Shown: positions 51,501 through 60,084 of the stretch, one piece after another
How positions within the stretch are numbered: position 1 is the stretch's first letter
Layout: every line of letters begins with the position of its first letter
NCBI GenBank assembly: GCA_964586785.1
Contig: CAZPHS010000001.1
Span: forward strand, 1 to 64,000
Source of the DNA: SZUA-584 sp041656035
Lineage (GTDB): Bacteria; Bacillota; Clostridia; Christensenellales; SZUA-584
Length of the DNA stretch: 64,000 nt
Direction of reading: 5' to 3'
The notes under the pieces: model-generated
Told to the model about the DNA's origin: nothing
The model's input: only the letters and a program-made list of their open reading frames with translations
Database searches by the model: none
Translations under genes and position numbers: made by a program

Positions 51501-52052
51501 TTGACAAAACAACAGATTAAAAAACGTTCTTTTTCTTGGGTGATAAAGGTGTTTATACTTACGCTTATACTTACCGCGGGCATAAGCGTTATTACGGAAA
51601 CGCTGACGAAATCGCTTTCGATTCCGGTGGCGGTTTTTATTATATTGGTTATAATACTTATAGGCATATTAACGGATATTATAGGAATAGCGTTTGCGAC
51701 GTGCGACCATAAGCCGTTTATTTCTATGGCGTCAAAAAAGATAAAAAAAGCGAAAAAAGCATTGCGCCTGCTGCAAAACGCAGATATAGTCTCTAACATC
51801 TGCGGCGACGTTATAGGCGATGTTTGCGGCATAGTAAGCGGCGCCGCCGGCGTAACGGTTGCCGTTAAGCTGGCTGTGGACGCCAAAAGCGCGGCGGAGA
51901 TAATATATACCATTGCCGTATCGAGCATAATAGCGGCCGTAACCGTGGCGGGCAAAGCCGCGGGCAAATCTTTCGCTATAAGAAACAACAAAAAAATAGT
52001 CGGCAGCGTGTCATATATGCTGTCGTTTTTTTTACGGGAACCCAAACAGTGA
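51501..52052 (+). CDS. oapA: OapA-like OLE-associated membrane protein
   Basis: A 183-residue protein with four predicted membrane helices (about 12-34, 41-66, 108-126, 132-150). A basic loop SMASKKIKKAKKALRLLQNA (75-94) and the conserved block CGDVIGDVCGIVSG (101-114) lie between helices 2 and 3; VAGKAAGKSFAIRNNKK follows helix 4. I recognise this pattern from the OLE-associated protein A family (PFxxMAxKK, DVIGDICGIxSG). OapA dimers bind OLE RNA and hold it at the membrane; the basic loop would suit RNA contact, which is inference. The only possible start is TTG at 51501 (a stop lies two codons upstream) with a weak ribosome site, 31 bases after the RNA's T tract. It overlaps tlyA by 4 bases. 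Confidence 0.82.
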   Translation: MTKQQIKKRSFSWVIKVFILTLILTAGISVITETLTKSLSIPVAVFIILVIILIGILTDIIGIAFATCDHKPFISMASKKIKKAKKALRLLQNADIVSNICGDVIGDVCGIVSGAAGVTVAVKLAVDAKSAAEIIYTIAVSSIIAAVTVAGKAAGKSFAIRNNKKIVGSVSYMLSFFLREPKQ

Positions 52053-52837
52053 AAAAGCGCGTGGACATATATTTACCGGAAAAGGGGCTTGCGCCCAGCC
52101 GCGAAAAAGCGCGTGTTCTTGTTATGGCGGGGTTAGTATCGATAAACGGTATAAAATGCGCTAAACCGTCTTGTATTGTGCCGGAGGGCGCGGTGGTATC
52201 CGTTAAGCAGTCGAATGAATTCGCCAGTCGCGGCGGCAGGAAACTTCAGAAGGCGCTTGACGCGTTTAATCTTGATATTAAAGGCAAAACCGCGATTGAT
52301 ATTGGCGCGTCCGCGGGAGGCTTTACCGACTGTATGCTAAAAAACGGCGTTGAATACGTTTACGCCGTAGACGTAGGCTACGGACAGCTTTCGTGGAGTC
52401 TTCGGCAGGATAAAAGGGTGTGCGTTATGGAACGGCAAAACGCGCGTTTTTTGACGCGGGATATGTTTGACAGGCCGATAAATTTCTCATGCATCGACGT
52501 GTCTTTTATTTCGTTAAAGCTTATACTGCCGGCGGCGGCGGAGATTTTATCGCCTCCTTTTACAATAGTGGCGCTTATAAAACCGCAGTTTGAGGCAGGC
52601 CGTGGCAGCATAGGCAAAAGGGGCGTTGTGCGGGATAAACAGGCGCACATTGAGGTGATAGAATCTATACTTGAGTTTTCGCGAAACAAAGGATTATGCA
52701 TACGCGGCGTTGATTTCAGCCCTATAAAAGGTCCGAAGGGCAATATAGAATACCTGGTATGCCTGAAAGATTGCGGGGATAATATAAAGCCGGATATTAG
52801 CCGTATTGTGGATACGGCGCATGAGATGTCAGTTTAA
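52049..52837 (+). CDS. tlyA: TlyA family rRNA (cytidine-2'-O)-methyltransferase / YqxC
   Basis: A 262-residue protein with an N-terminal S4 RNA-binding domain (KKRVDIYLPEKGLAPSREKA, about 1-60) and an FtsJ-type SAM methyltransferase domain: AIDIGASAGGFTDCML (SAM loop), YAVDVGYGQLSW, DVSFISLKLILPA and LIKPQFEAGR. TlyA methylates 16S C1409 and/or 23S C1920 riboses. It starts with GTG and overlaps the OapA-like gene. In Bacillales, yqxC lies in the dxs-yqxC-argR-recN cluster near OLE; here only OLE-oapA-tlyA are kept together. Confidence 0.94.
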   Translation: MKKRVDIYLPEKGLAPSREKARVLVMAGLVSINGIKCAKPSCIVPEGAVVSVKQSNEFASRGGRKLQKALDAFNLDIKGKTAIDIGASAGGFTDCMLKNGVEYVYAVDVGYGQLSWSLRQDKRVCVMERQNARFLTRDMFDRPINFSCIDVSFISLKLILPAAAEILSPPFTIVALIKPQFEAGRGSIGKRGVVRDKQAHIEVIESILEFSRNKGLCIRGVDFSPIKGPKGNIEYLVCLKDCGDNIKPDISRIVDTAHEMSV

Positions 52838-53721
52838 TGAAAGAAGCTTTTTTAAACGGCAAAGAAATAATCCGCAACAAACCGTCTATAGCGGGTTACA
52901 CTGTGTTTCGCTGCCGTGTAGACAATCAAATAATGTCATGTTATAAAAAAGGCGCAGGCGATATAACATTTTTATTTTCGTCCGGCTGGTCGGTTCCTTT
53001 TCCGCTTGCCGATATGTTTGAAATTGCGGATAAATTAAGCGAATCTTATAAATGCATAGTTTTTGACAGGTTCGGATACGGGCTGAGCGATTTCGCGTAT
53101 AATAAAAGAGAAATATCCAGCGTTACCGAAGAAACAAAAAAGCTTTGCGACGCTTTTGGAATATACAAAAATGTTGTTTTTATAGGTCATTCTCTCGCCG
53201 CTTTTCATGCGCTTAACTTTGCGGCAAAATATACGCAAATTTGCAAAGGGGCGGTTATAATTGATTGTTATCCGGCTCAGACTTGCTTTGAGCGGATGAC
53301 CTTTCTTATACACTGGCTGCCGCTTTTCTTTTTCAGATTAATTAGCAATATAAAGCTTTTGCGGAAAATAGGCGAATGCATATATAAAAAACTGTTTTTG
53401 AGCGGGCGGAATGTTCCGGACGAGATAGAAGAAGCGGCGCTGTCAGTTATAGATAACGCGATGTTTAACCGGGTTATGAAAAGCGAGCTTAAGTCTTTCA
53501 ATGACGACATAAAAAAACTGTTTTCCGGCCTTAACATACCCGACAGCGTCAAAATAACAAGCGTGTGCAGAAACGCCACATACAGGGTAAATAAAAAGTT
53601 TACGCGGAAAATACCGCATATGAGAATAGTAAATACGGGCATAAGTTCTCATCTGGTACACCACAAATTTCCGGAAGCGATAGTATCCGAAGCCCTAAAA
53701 ATAGCCGACGGTATCAGATAA
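52837..53721 (+). CDS. alpha/beta-hydrolase fold protein
   Basis: A 294-residue protein of the alpha/beta hydrolase superfamily. FDRFGYGLSDF is the typical strand-loop before the nucleophile, and VVFIGHSLAAFHALNFA holds the nucleophile Ser in GHSLA; the last position of the GxSxG elbow is Ala instead of Gly, known in some lipases. A candidate catalytic His lies in NTGISSHLVHH near residue 272. A hydrophobic stretch near 150-165 may touch the membrane. Substrate unknown. It starts one base inside the tlyA stop, so it belongs to the OLE-oapA-tlyA unit. Confidence 0.8.
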   Translation: MKEAFLNGKEIIRNKPSIAGYTVFRCRVDNQIMSCYKKGAGDITFLFSSGWSVPFPLADMFEIADKLSESYKCIVFDRFGYGLSDFAYNKREISSVTEETKKLCDAFGIYKNVVFIGHSLAAFHALNFAAKYTQICKGAVIIDCYPAQTCFERMTFLIHWLPLFFFRLISNIKLLRKIGECIYKKLFLSGRNVPDEIEEAALSVIDNAMFNRVMKSELKSFNDDIKKLFSGLNIPDSVKITSVCRNATYRVNKKFTRKIPHMRIVNTGISSHLVHHKFPEAIVSEALKIADGIR

Positions 53722-53764
53722 CAAGTTTTAAGGCATAACGGGTATAACAACCCTTAGCCTTTGA

Positions 53765-53800
53765 TTTAGTGTTGACTAAATTAAAATAATTTGAGATAAT
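53765..53800 (+). promoter_or_regulatory. promoter and probable ArsR operator
   Basis: TTGACT (53772-53777), 17-nt spacer, GATAAT (53795-53800). A perfect inverted repeat, TTTAGT-GTTG-ACTAAA (53765-53780), covers the -35. A repressor bound there would block transcription, so autoregulation by the ArsR protein encoded 32 bases downstream is likely. Confidence 0.65.
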
Positions 53801-53831
53801 TGCATTAGCGGATTGAAAGGAAAATGGTTTT

Positions 53832-54188
53832 GTGATAAGCAAAACGCTTGTGCTTAAGGCCATAGCCGATGAAACAAGGATGAAAATCATATCGCTGCTG
53901 CTGCGATATAATTATTGTGTGCGGGCGCTGGCAAGAAAGCTTGAGCTTTCCGAAGGAGCCGTATCACAGCACTTGAAGGTTTTGAGGGATGCCGGACTTT
54001 TGATAGGCGAGAGAAAAGGGTATTTTATGCACTATGATGTAAATCGTGATGTGCTGTATAAGCTTGCAGCCGAAATCGAATCGTTGGCGGCCATTGGGCG
54101 CAAGCCTTGCACACCGGACGAAGGCGGCTGCCGTCACTTGGGGCATAAACATTGCCGCGCGCAAAAACAAAACTGCGGTCTGGTGTGA
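53832..54188 (+). CDS. ArsR/SmtB-family repressor with Cys/His-rich tail
   Basis: A 118-residue winged-helix regulator: IADETRMKIISLLL, then the recognition helix SEGAVSQHLKVLRDAGLLIGERKG. After residue 90 a tail with five Cys and four His (CTPDEGGCRHLGHKHCRAQ, then NCGLV) looks metal- or thiol-responsive. The start is GTG at 53832. It precedes a two-gene ABC exporter which it probably represses. Similar ArsR proteins with such tails occur before ABC-2 exporters in Clostridia. Confidence 0.88.
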   Translation: MISKTLVLKAIADETRMKIISLLLRYNYCVRALARKLELSEGAVSQHLKVLRDAGLLIGERKGYFMHYDVNRDVLYKLAAEIESLAAIGRKPCTPDEGGCRHLGHKHCRAQKQNCGLV

Positions 54189-54227
54189 GAGCTCCGTCAT
54201 AAAACAGATTTTTAGGAGAAAAGGGTT

Positions 54228-55208
54228 ATGGACATCGCGGGTATTGTCACCGTCGCCAATCTGAGCAAGCGTTACGGAAGCTTAATCGCAGTAAACGATA
54301 TTTCTTTTTCCATACGTCAAGGCGAGATTTTTGGGTTCCTGGGTCCAAATGGGGCGGGTAAGACCACAACTATTAACATGATGATAGGGCTTGCGAGGCC
54401 CTCGGGCGGTTCTGTCGCCATTAACAGAATCGACGCGGTAAAGGACATAAAAAAAGCTCAGTCCATTATGGGAATTGTACCGGATGAAAGCAATCTGTAT
54501 GATGAAATGGACGGCTTTGACAACCTGTGCTTTTGCGGCTCTCTTTACGGTATGAGTAAGGCCAAACGGGAGAACAGGGCTAAAAAGCTTCTGGAGCGGT
54601 TTGATTTAACCAATGCCGGAAAGCGGCCGTTTAAGGCGTATTCCAAGGGTATGCGCCGAAAGCTGACAATAGCCGCGGGCATTATACACGAACCAAAAAT
54701 TTTATTCCTTGATGAGCCTACCACAGGTATCGACGTGGAAAGCGCCCGGCAGATTCGCCGGCTTTTGTTGGAACTTAAGCGGGGCGGAACCACGATATTC
54801 ATTACTACCCATTATATTGAGGATGCTGAACGCATTTGCGATCGCATAGCGTTTATTGTGGACGGCGGCATAGTCGCGGCGGGCACAGTGCCGGAACTAA
54901 TGAAGAGCGTTTCACACGGGTATACTATTCAACTGGCCGCGGATACGGATTTGAAGCCGCTCGCGGAAGAATTGCAAATACATTTTGACGGCTGTATCGT
55001 TAAAACCGAAAAAAATAATTCAGCCACCCTTTTTTCCGAAAAACGCATTGCTCTCTCGCCTGTGCTGCAATATCTTGACGGCAAAGGTGTCGCCGTTTTT
55101 GAAGCCAAGGAGCTGCGGCCTACTCTTGAGGACGTTTTTGTTAAGATAACCGGTATTGAGGCGGCAAGGCTCAAAAAAGAAAGGGAAAGAGGGGGTATGG
55201 TCAAATGA
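54228..55208 (+). CDS. ABC-2 type exporter, ATP-binding protein
   Basis: A 326-residue ATPase: Walker A FGPNGAGKTT-like GFLGPNGAGKTTTINMM, signature YSKGMRRKLTIAAGI, Walker B ILFLDEPTTGID and the H loop TTHYIEDA. The C-terminal 90 residues are the extra domain of CcmA/DrrA-type exporters (drugs, antimicrobial peptides, sodium). AGGAG lies upstream of the ATG at 54228. It overlaps the permease gene by 4 bases. Confidence 0.93.
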   Translation: MDIAGIVTVANLSKRYGSLIAVNDISFSIRQGEIFGFLGPNGAGKTTTINMMIGLARPSGGSVAINRIDAVKDIKKAQSIMGIVPDESNLYDEMDGFDNLCFCGSLYGMSKAKRENRAKKLLERFDLTNAGKRPFKAYSKGMRRKLTIAAGIIHEPKILFLDEPTTGIDVESARQIRRLLLELKRGGTTIFITTHYIEDAERICDRIAFIVDGGIVAAGTVPELMKSVSHGYTIQLAADTDLKPLAEELQIHFDGCIVKTEKNNSATLFSEKRIALSPVLQYLDGKGVAVFEAKELRPTLEDVFVKITGIEAARLKKERERGGMVK

Positions 55209-55948
55209 AGACGGGTATTGCCTTTTGGAATATAATAAAGAAAGATATTAAGAATTACTATATTAAGCCGCCTAACATCAGTTGGGGTATAATATTTCCG
55301 CTTTCATGGACGCTGATGCAGCTTACCCGCTCCTCCGGAGTGATGAACATATCTGATATTCGAGGGATGCTGCCGGGGCTTATGGCTATGAGCGTGCTGT
55401 TTGGCACTACCTCCATGCTTGCCGTCACCATTACTTTTGAGCGCAAAGGACACTCATTCGACCGGCTGTTGCTGGCGCCGATTTCCTTGAGCGCATTGGT
55501 GATTGCTAAACTGTCCGGAGCCGTACTGTTCGGTATTTTCAACGCTTTTGTTCCGGTTGCGTTCGCGGCGTTCTTTGTTGACCTTGCCGGAATAAACTGG
55601 GGCGAGGCGCTTTTGATTGTATTTCTTATAGCGGTTACATCCACACTGCTTGGTTTGATGATTGCCGTTTCGGCGAAAGAAGTGTTTGAAGCGCAGACCT
55701 TCTCGAATTTCTTCAGGTTCCCCATGCTGTTTCTATGCGGCCTGTTCCTTCCAATAAGCAGCCTGCCGGTTTTTCTGCGCCCTTTATCTTATTTGCTGCC
55801 GTTGACTTATGGGACCGATATGCTGAGCGGAACCATTATTGGCGCAAGCGTTCTGCCGCCTGTGCTTTGTGTGTTTATAATGCTTGTTTTTACCGCAGTG
55901 ATTTTTATATATTGCCAATACAATATCCGCAAAAAGTGGATTTTGTAA
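55205..55948 (+). CDS. ABC-2 type exporter, permease protein
   Basis: A 247-residue membrane protein with six helices and the ABC-2 signature near residues 165-200 (FEAQTFSNFFRFPMLFLCG and FLPISSLPVFLRPLSYLLP in two neighbouring blocks). It forms the transport channel with the ATPase encoded just upstream. Substrate unknown; DrrB-like drug or peptide export is the closest general class. Confidence 0.92.
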   Translation: MKTGIAFWNIIKKDIKNYYIKPPNISWGIIFPLSWTLMQLTRSSGVMNISDIRGMLPGLMAMSVLFGTTSMLAVTITFERKGHSFDRLLLAPISLSALVIAKLSGAVLFGIFNAFVPVAFAAFFVDLAGINWGEALLIVFLIAVTSTLLGLMIAVSAKEVFEAQTFSNFFRFPMLFLCGLFLPISSLPVFLRPLSYLLPLTYGTDMLSGTIIGASVLPPVLCVFIMLVFTAVIFIYCQYNIRKKWIL

Positions 55949-56101
55949 AGAAAGAAAAAGGCGGGAATAAAGGGAGCATATAAAGCCGTTCTGATTATAC
56001 CCTTTATAATTAAAAAACACTGTAAGCGTCGGGTTTTAATGGCACGCGGCATTGTTATTGCGCGCGGCGCGTGGTAATATGTTTTTCTAAGAGAGGCGTA
56101 T

Positions 56102-56968
56102 ATGTTCGGATACATACAGCCGCTAAAGCCGGAGCTTAAGATAAAAGAGTATGAAGCGTACAAAGGCTATTACTGCGGCTTGTGCAAATCAATAAAAGAA
56201 AATTATACAAACACAGCGCGATTTATGCTAAACTACGATTGCGCCGTGCTTTATATATTGTTATCCTCAATGAGCGATGCCGACCCTGTTGTGGCGTCGG
56301 AGCGGTGCTTTGTAAGCCCGTTCAAAAAAAAGACGGTAGTGCGCTGCGATGAAGCGTCATACGCCGCCGCGGTAAACGTCCTTTTGGTGTGCGCGAAGAT
56401 AAATGACAACGTGCGCGACGAAAACAGCTTATCCGCGAAAGCGCTTGCGTTGTTTTACGGCAGGGTGAACAGGCGCGCGGGAAACGGGAATGTAAAGCTG
56501 GCGGAAGAGATAAAGCAAAGGCTTGAGAATCTTTTTGCGCTTGAGAGTGAACGCTGCGATGATATAGACAGGGCGGCGGATGAATTCGCGAATATACTGG
56601 CGGCCGTTTTTTCCATGGCGCCTTTTAAGTTTATTAACGCCGCCGCAAAAAAAACGCTTTGGCATTTTGGGTACAACCTCGGGCGCTGGGTATATATTGC
56701 GGACGCCGTCAGCGATATAGAAAAGGATATAAAGAAAAACAACTATAACGTGTTTGTACAGCGTTTCTCCGGCGGCGCAAAAAAGGTGAAAGACGCCGCG
56801 AAAGAGGAAGCGGAGTTTAACTTAAAGTTTTCGCTTTCGCAAGCTTGCAAAGCGTACGAGCTTTTAGATATCAAAAGAGATAAGCCGCTTTTGGATAATA
56901 TAATGTATCTTGGGCTGGCCAAAAAGACGGAGGACGTGTTAAAGGGGGAAACCGATGGATCCGTATAA
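56102..56968 (+). CDS. DUF5685 family protein
   Basis: A 288-residue all-helical protein of the DUF5685 family, often found before DnaJ-domain genes in Clostridia. The N-terminus has MFGYIQPLKPELK and YYCGLCKS (Cys25, Cys28). Two Asp motifs, DNVRD (102-106) and DAVSD with IEKD following (201-209), are spaced about 100 residues apart in helices. That pattern resembles the two DxxxD motifs of squalene/phytoene synthases, an inference only. AGAGAGG precedes the start. It overlaps the DnaJ gene by 14 bases, so they are translated together. Confidence 0.8.
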   Translation: MFGYIQPLKPELKIKEYEAYKGYYCGLCKSIKENYTNTARFMLNYDCAVLYILLSSMSDADPVVASERCFVSPFKKKTVVRCDEASYAAAVNVLLVCAKINDNVRDENSLSAKALALFYGRVNRRAGNGNVKLAEEIKQRLENLFALESERCDDIDRAADEFANILAAVFSMAPFKFINAAAKKTLWHFGYNLGRWVYIADAVSDIEKDIKKNNYNVFVQRFSGGAKKVKDAAKEEAEFNLKFSLSQACKAYELLDIKRDKPLLDNIMYLGLAKKTEDVLKGETDGSV

Positions 56969-57566
56969 AATATTGGGGGTAAATCCGAGTGCGACGGATG
57001 CCGAGATAAAAACGGCATACCGGCGTCTCGCAAAGAAATATCATCCCGACAAATACCGCGGGCACGATTTGGAAGACCTTGCGGGAGAGCGTTTGAAAGC
57101 TATAAACGAAGCTTACGACACGATACAAAAGCAGCGCCAGCAGGGCGGCGGCTATTCATATAATTCGGGCGGCGCGGGCGGCGCGTATTCGTCCGGCTCG
57201 GCGCGGTTCGCGGAAATACGAAACGCAATAGCGAGGGGAGATTTAACGCAAGCGGACGCCATGCTGGACGCGTTGTCCGAGCGTACCGCCGAATGGCATT
57301 ATCTTAAAGGCATGGTGCTGCTGAGAAAGGGCTGGTACGACGGCGCGCGCCAGCATTTCGCGACGGCTACGGGTCTTGACCCTACAAACACAGAATACGC
57401 TAACGCTTACAATACGGTTAACAGAAGCGCGGGGGGATATGGGCAGGCGTATTACGGCAGGCAGGCGAATACCGGCGGCTGCGGCGTGTGCGATATGTGC
57501 GCGGGGCTGATGTGCGCGGACTGCTGCTGCGAATGCATGGGGGGAGACTGCATACGCTGCTGTTAG
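56955..57566 (+). CDS. J-domain protein with Cys-rich tail
   Basis: A 203-residue protein. Residues 1-62 are a J domain (DPYKILGVNPSATDAEIKTA, HPD motif in KKYHPDKYRG). A Gly/Ser-rich linker follows, then a helical repeat segment (about 85-155, TPR-like, EWHYLKGMVLLRKGWYDGA), and a tail with eleven Cys in the last 30 residues (CGVCDMCAGLMCADCCCEC). The J domain should stimulate a DnaK; the tail may bind metal or sit on the membrane. It is not the house-keeping DnaJ, which has a different zinc-finger layout. Confidence 0.85.
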   Translation: MDPYKILGVNPSATDAEIKTAYRRLAKKYHPDKYRGHDLEDLAGERLKAINEAYDTIQKQRQQGGGYSYNSGGAGGAYSSGSARFAEIRNAIARGDLTQADAMLDALSERTAEWHYLKGMVLLRKGWYDGARQHFATATGLDPTNTEYANAYNTVNRSAGGYGQAYYGRQANTGGCGVCDMCAGLMCADCCCECMGGDCIRCC

Positions 57567-57595
57567 AGCGTTTGCGAATGAAGAAGGAGTAGCAT

Positions 57596-58123
57596 ATGCC
57601 CCGTTTTCACAGAACGGCTCACAGAGTAAGCTTAACCGCCATGTTCGCGTCAATGACGCTGCTGGTGCTTTTTCTTGCTTCTATACTGCCAACTTTGCGG
57701 CTTTCCATGTTTTTTTTAAGCTCGGTTTTTGTTATGGGGCTTTTGATTGAGGAAGAGATAGGCCTTGCTATGCTTATGTTCGCGGCTGTTTCTTTGCTCT
57801 CGCTGCTTCTTATGCCAATACCGCGCGTTATGTATTATGTGCTTTTTTTCGGTCACTACGGTATAGCGAAACACCTTATAGAAACGCGCGTAAAAGATAA
57901 AGTTATAGCCTTTGTGATAAAGCTGATTTATTATAACGTCGCTATGGCTCTTATTTATTTGCTCGCGCGGCAGGCCGTAATAGAAGACATACTCTCATCC
58001 GGCTGGGGGCTGGCGGTTATTATTATTGTCGCCGAGGCCGCGTTTTTGCTTTACGATTTTGTGTTCACAAAGGTGACAAAATACTATATAAACAACATAC
58101 GCCGGCTGCTTATGAAGAACTAA
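57596..58123 (+). CDS. membrane protein, unknown (four to five helices)
   Basis: A 175-residue hydrophobic protein. Helices at about 14-32, 37-50, 53-75, 108-125 and 133-153, with a basic N-terminus (RFHRTAHRVSLTAMFASMT) and a basic C-terminus (KYYINNIRRLLMKN). The start and topology recall small components of ECF-type or YbaJ-like membrane proteins found after DUF5685-DnaJ genes, but I cannot name a family. AAGGAG lies before the start. It is 29 bases after the DnaJ-like gene and probably co-transcribed with it. Confidence 0.72.
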   Translation: MPRFHRTAHRVSLTAMFASMTLLVLFLASILPTLRLSMFFLSSVFVMGLLIEEEIGLAMLMFAAVSLLSLLLMPIPRVMYYVLFFGHYGIAKHLIETRVKDKVIAFVIKLIYYNVAMALIYLLARQAVIEDILSSGWGLAVIIIVAEAAFLLYDFVFTKVTKYYINNIRRLLMKN

Positions 58124-58137
58124 CCAATAACAAACTT

Positions 58138-58824
58138 TCAGCCCTTATCGTGGGTCGCGCCGCTCTCGCCGTATATAGGTATAGCTTCGCCAAGGTATTT
58201 AGGCTCCGGAAGAAATATGTTTACATACAAAAAGTCTTTAACCCGTGCCAGGCTTTCGCGTATATTGTTGTAGTTCTCGCCCGCGTAACGCCGTAAATCG
58301 GAGCTTACGCCATAAGCCTTAAGTCCTAAAACACGCGCCGTATAAACCGCCCTTGAAAGGTGAAACTGTTGGGTAACGATAATCACGTTTCGCACCAAAA
58401 AAACATCGCGCGCGCGGTACACGCTTTCATATGTTGAAAAACCGGCATGGTCAAGAAAAATATCTTCGGCGGGCACGCCCAGCGATATAGCGTATTCCAT
58501 CATAGCGTTTACTTCGTCGTAATCTGTTTGCCCATGGTCTCCCGAGAGCAGCAGTTTTTTAGCCTTGCCCGCTTTGTATATATTAACCGCCGTTTTAACG
58601 CGGTCGGCAAGTATGGGGGAGAGACGCGAATCGCCATAAACAAGCGCGCCTAAAACAAGCACACAGTCCGCCTCTTTTAAAGATTTTATATCGTCCGCGC
58701 CGCTTATGTACGGCTTGGCAAAGTCTGTTACAATAATGTTTATTGCCAAAAACGCCGCGGCCGCCAAAACAGCCAAACCAAGAAGCACCGCCGATATAGC
58801 CAGTATAATTTTACGTATTTTCAT
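58138..58824 (-). CDS. YdcF/SanA-like DUF218 protein
   Basis: A 228-residue protein with one N-terminal membrane helix (about 7-31) and an external DUF218 domain: DCVLVLGALVYGDSRLSPIL, LLLSGDHGQTDYDEVNAM and VIIVTQQFHLSRAVYTARVLG. SanA-type members affect vancomycin sensitivity and envelope integrity in enterobacteria; the reaction is not established. It is on the minus strand and ends 14 bases from the convergent membrane protein gene, and follows the zinc-ribbon gene by 23 bases. Confidence 0.87.
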   Translation of the reverse strand: MKIRKIILAISAVLLGLAVLAAAAFLAINIIVTDFAKPYISGADDIKSLKEADCVLVLGALVYGDSRLSPILADRVKTAVNIYKAGKAKKLLLSGDHGQTDYDEVNAMMEYAISLGVPAEDIFLDHAGFSTYESVYRARDVFLVRNVIIVTQQFHLSRAVYTARVLGLKAYGVSSDLRRYAGENYNNIRESLARVKDFLYVNIFLPEPKYLGEAIPIYGESGATHDKG

Positions 58825-58847
58825 TTTATCCCCCGATGCCCAGCGGT

Positions 58848-59993
58848 TTACTTAAGCGTTTGTATATAAAAGCGTCCGTTTTCGGTTACGTCGTAATGCT
58901 GCTCAAAATTTTGCATTTCTCCCGCGCTGTTTATACCGTCGATAGAGATTGAGCTAAAAACATGGCTGTCCTTATAATACGTGTACGCGTGGCTTATTAT
59001 AGGCGCCGGTTTTTGCGTGTCGATGTATTCAAGAAAATCCCGCGCGGCGCTTTCCGGCGTTAAACCGCTTAACCTTACCGCGTCCGTTTCCGGCTCAAAA
59101 TAATAAGCCTTCTTGGCGCGTATTCGCCCGTTTTCATATTCGGATACGGTGATCGTTACCAGCGAAAGCGTTGTTTCATCAGTAAACATAAGCTCTATTC
59201 TTTTATCGTCAAGCATATGCAGAACATACGTTACGGGCTTAGGCTCAAAAGACCCGTCAATGTAAAACGAGAACGGGTACACCGCTTTGCCGGGTTCATA
59301 TTTTATTGCCGATAAATCTTCCACTCCGCGCATATAGCCAAGAGCGCCGGTTTTTTTGTTATAGCTGTATTGCCGCACAATCATACCGTGCCTGTCTTTT
59401 AAAAAGCCCGGGGAATCCGTACTGCGCTCAAGAACGGTATCTCCCGTCTTATTGGTTGACTCCGTGTAGTAATCGTGCTTAATAAAGCTTCCGTCAGCCC
59501 CCGGTTCGCCGACGAGAGTGCTTTTTTCGCCAAACAACGTGACAAGCTTTTCGCCTGATTGCACATTTATTATACAAAGCTCCTCGCCGTCAAAATTCTG
59601 TATGCTGTATAACCCGTCTTCATCGACTAAGCCTTTGAAAAAATCAGGGTCCATGGCAGGCTCCGAAAGTAAAAGCGGCAGCGCCGCGAGCAAAAGGACA
59701 AAGGCGGCAACGGCGGCGATTTTCAGCATTATAGACATGCTTTGGCAGCGGTGTTTTTCGGCAAAGAACCGTTTCGCGGCGTCGCGTCCGGCCTGTTTTT
59801 GCAAAGAGCGCACATCACCGCACGATTCGCACACAGTTTCGTAGCAAGCGCCAATCGGAAAAGCGTTGGCGCGCAGAAAAACCAGATAGTCATTCTTGCA
59901 TACAAGGCGGTACGATTTGGCGCCGCATTGTGAGCAGCAATCGCTCTCAAAAGCGCCGTAGTCGGTCGATACTGTATTTTTACCAAATATCAT
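58848..59993 (-). CDS. zinc-ribbon membrane protein with extracellular beta domain
   Basis: A 381-residue protein. Residues 15-65 hold a CxxC pair (CCSQCG) and a second pair (CESCG) of a zinc ribbon; one membrane helix lies at about 88-110; the rest is extracellular and beta-rich with many Tyr and Asp (a central piece: SIQNFDGEELCIINV). This is the same general plan as the gene at 334-2388, without clear sequence similarity. I chose the ATG at 59993 because GGGAG sits 6 bases upstream; four more codons are open. Role unknown. It appears co-transcribed with the DUF218 gene. Confidence 0.78.
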   Translation of the reverse strand: MIFGKNTVSTDYGAFESDCCSQCGAKSYRLVCKNDYLVFLRANAFPIGACYETVCESCGDVRSLQKQAGRDAAKRFFAEKHRCQSMSIMLKIAAVAAFVLLLAALPLLLSEPAMDPDFFKGLVDEDGLYSIQNFDGEELCIINVQSGEKLVTLFGEKSTLVGEPGADGSFIKHDYYTESTNKTGDTVLERSTDSPGFLKDRHGMIVRQYSYNKKTGALGYMRGVEDLSAIKYEPGKAVYPFSFYIDGSFEPKPVTYVLHMLDDKRIELMFTDETTLSLVTITVSEYENGRIRAKKAYYFEPETDAVRLSGLTPESAARDFLEYIDTQKPAPIISHAYTYYKDSHVFSSISIDGINSAGEMQNFEQHYDVTENGRFYIQTLK

Positions 59994-60084
59994 ATTTACT
60001 CCCATACGCGCCGCGATTATTTATCGCCGCGGTTTATTGCGCATTATACCACACATTTTAAATAAAGTAACGGAATATGCGTGG

